Source: Choanephora cucurbitarum (Eukaryota; Mucoromycota; Mucoromycetes; Mucorales; Choanephoraceae). Taken from it: a DNA stretch of 64,000 nt. The stretch covers positions 36,185-100,184 of the forward strand of contig JAIWNI010000104.1 in assembly GCA_025331435.1 (NCBI GenBank). The letters are read 5' to 3'. Under the pieces are notes generated by a model that made no database searches, was not told the DNA's origin, and saw only the letters and a program-made list of their open reading frames with translations. This document shows positions 63,585 to 64,000 of the stretch, piece after piece (positions within the stretch are counted from its first letter, which is position 1; the number at the start of each line of letters is the position of its first letter). The position numbers and the translations under genes were made by a program.

Positions 63585-64000
63585 GTATGAGAGCTATGTC
63601 TAAGTGGATGCCTTACACTAGCGAAATTAAAGCTTCAACGCTGATTTGATTTTTTTTCCTCTAAGGAACATAGACCTTGAAGTATGAGAACAAAGCATAG
63701 TCTATAGAGTCATCTCGAAGCAAAAGCTTTATATTGAGATGGCGACGCTAAAAAAATAAATTCCAAAAATTAAAATCAATTTTCTTCTTTTTTCTTACAT
63801 TCATGAAGAGTATCTAAGTTACCAAAGCTCGTTAGCAAAGCCAAACTACGGTTCTGGCAGCAAGATCTCGAAGATGCAGTAACATGAACCTACTGAAATT
63901 GGCATAATGGGGCAATGAGTGATGATGCATGACTCGCCATGGGAATGTCGTCAACATGTTGACAAGGTAAGCCAAAGAAACAGACGCGCTTATAAAGATT
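63585..64000 (-). repeat. Dispersed repeat, copy 2 (at least 416 bp, cut by the window edge)
   Basis: Inverse-orientation copy of 48968-49382. Similarity begins at TATGAGAGCTATG (63585) and runs to the edge of the window. Class unknown. Confidence 0.88.

Overview
The window looks like a repeat-dense, AT-rich stretch of a fungal nuclear genome, most likely an early-diverging fungus of the Mucoromycota. The clues are short GT-AG introns of about 55-70 bp, fungal-type Ty3/gypsy polyproteins, LINE-type retrotransposons with CCHC gag and AP-endonuclease domains, and the mix of Tc1, pogo and CACTA DNA transposons. I see no convincing host housekeeping gene, rRNA or tRNA. Almost everything recognisable is mobile-element sequence, much of it nested.

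Layout. 1-893: end of a decayed Tc1-like element (-). 1072-2833: remnants of an unidentified gene. 3467-3639: MITE. 4030-7490: two LINE reverse-transcriptase pseudogenes (+ then -), the first split by a solo LTR (6127-6569). 7896-8131: a MITE that is an internally deleted Tc1. 8568-9919: decayed ORFs with a possible DIRS-type Gag. 10128-20263: a complete CACTA (En/Spm) transposon with CACTGCG termini and an AGT target-site duplication. It carries a small coiled-coil protein gene (-) and a Tnp2-type transposase gene (+); a LINE (13260-18449) sits inside the transposase with a 13-bp target-site duplication. 20411-20600: MITE. 20601-26950: nothing recognised. 26960-33932: a pogo/CENP-B-like transposase gene (-) split by a gypsy element (28380-33490, 226-bp LTRs). 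34190-39430: LINE (-) carrying two solo LTRs. 39600-43790: LINE (+) with one solo LTR. 43793-43908: MITE. 44200-47611: LINE (+). 49385-58340: a second CACTA element with the same two divergent genes; its transposase gene is broken by a truncated Tc1 element. 58668-63229: a young gypsy element with 87-bp LTRs. 48968-49382 and 63585-64000 are inverted copies of one dispersed repeat.

How the parts work together. In each CACTA element a Tnp2-type transposase gene on + is paired with a divergent small gene on -. The two small proteins share an N-terminal coiled coil and a C-x3-W-x9-Y-x-N-R motif. They occupy the place of the second transposition protein (TnpA-like) of plant CACTA elements, and I consider this pair the most interesting system in the window. 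The retroelements have mostly inserted into other elements, and their target-site duplications let the order of insertion be read directly.
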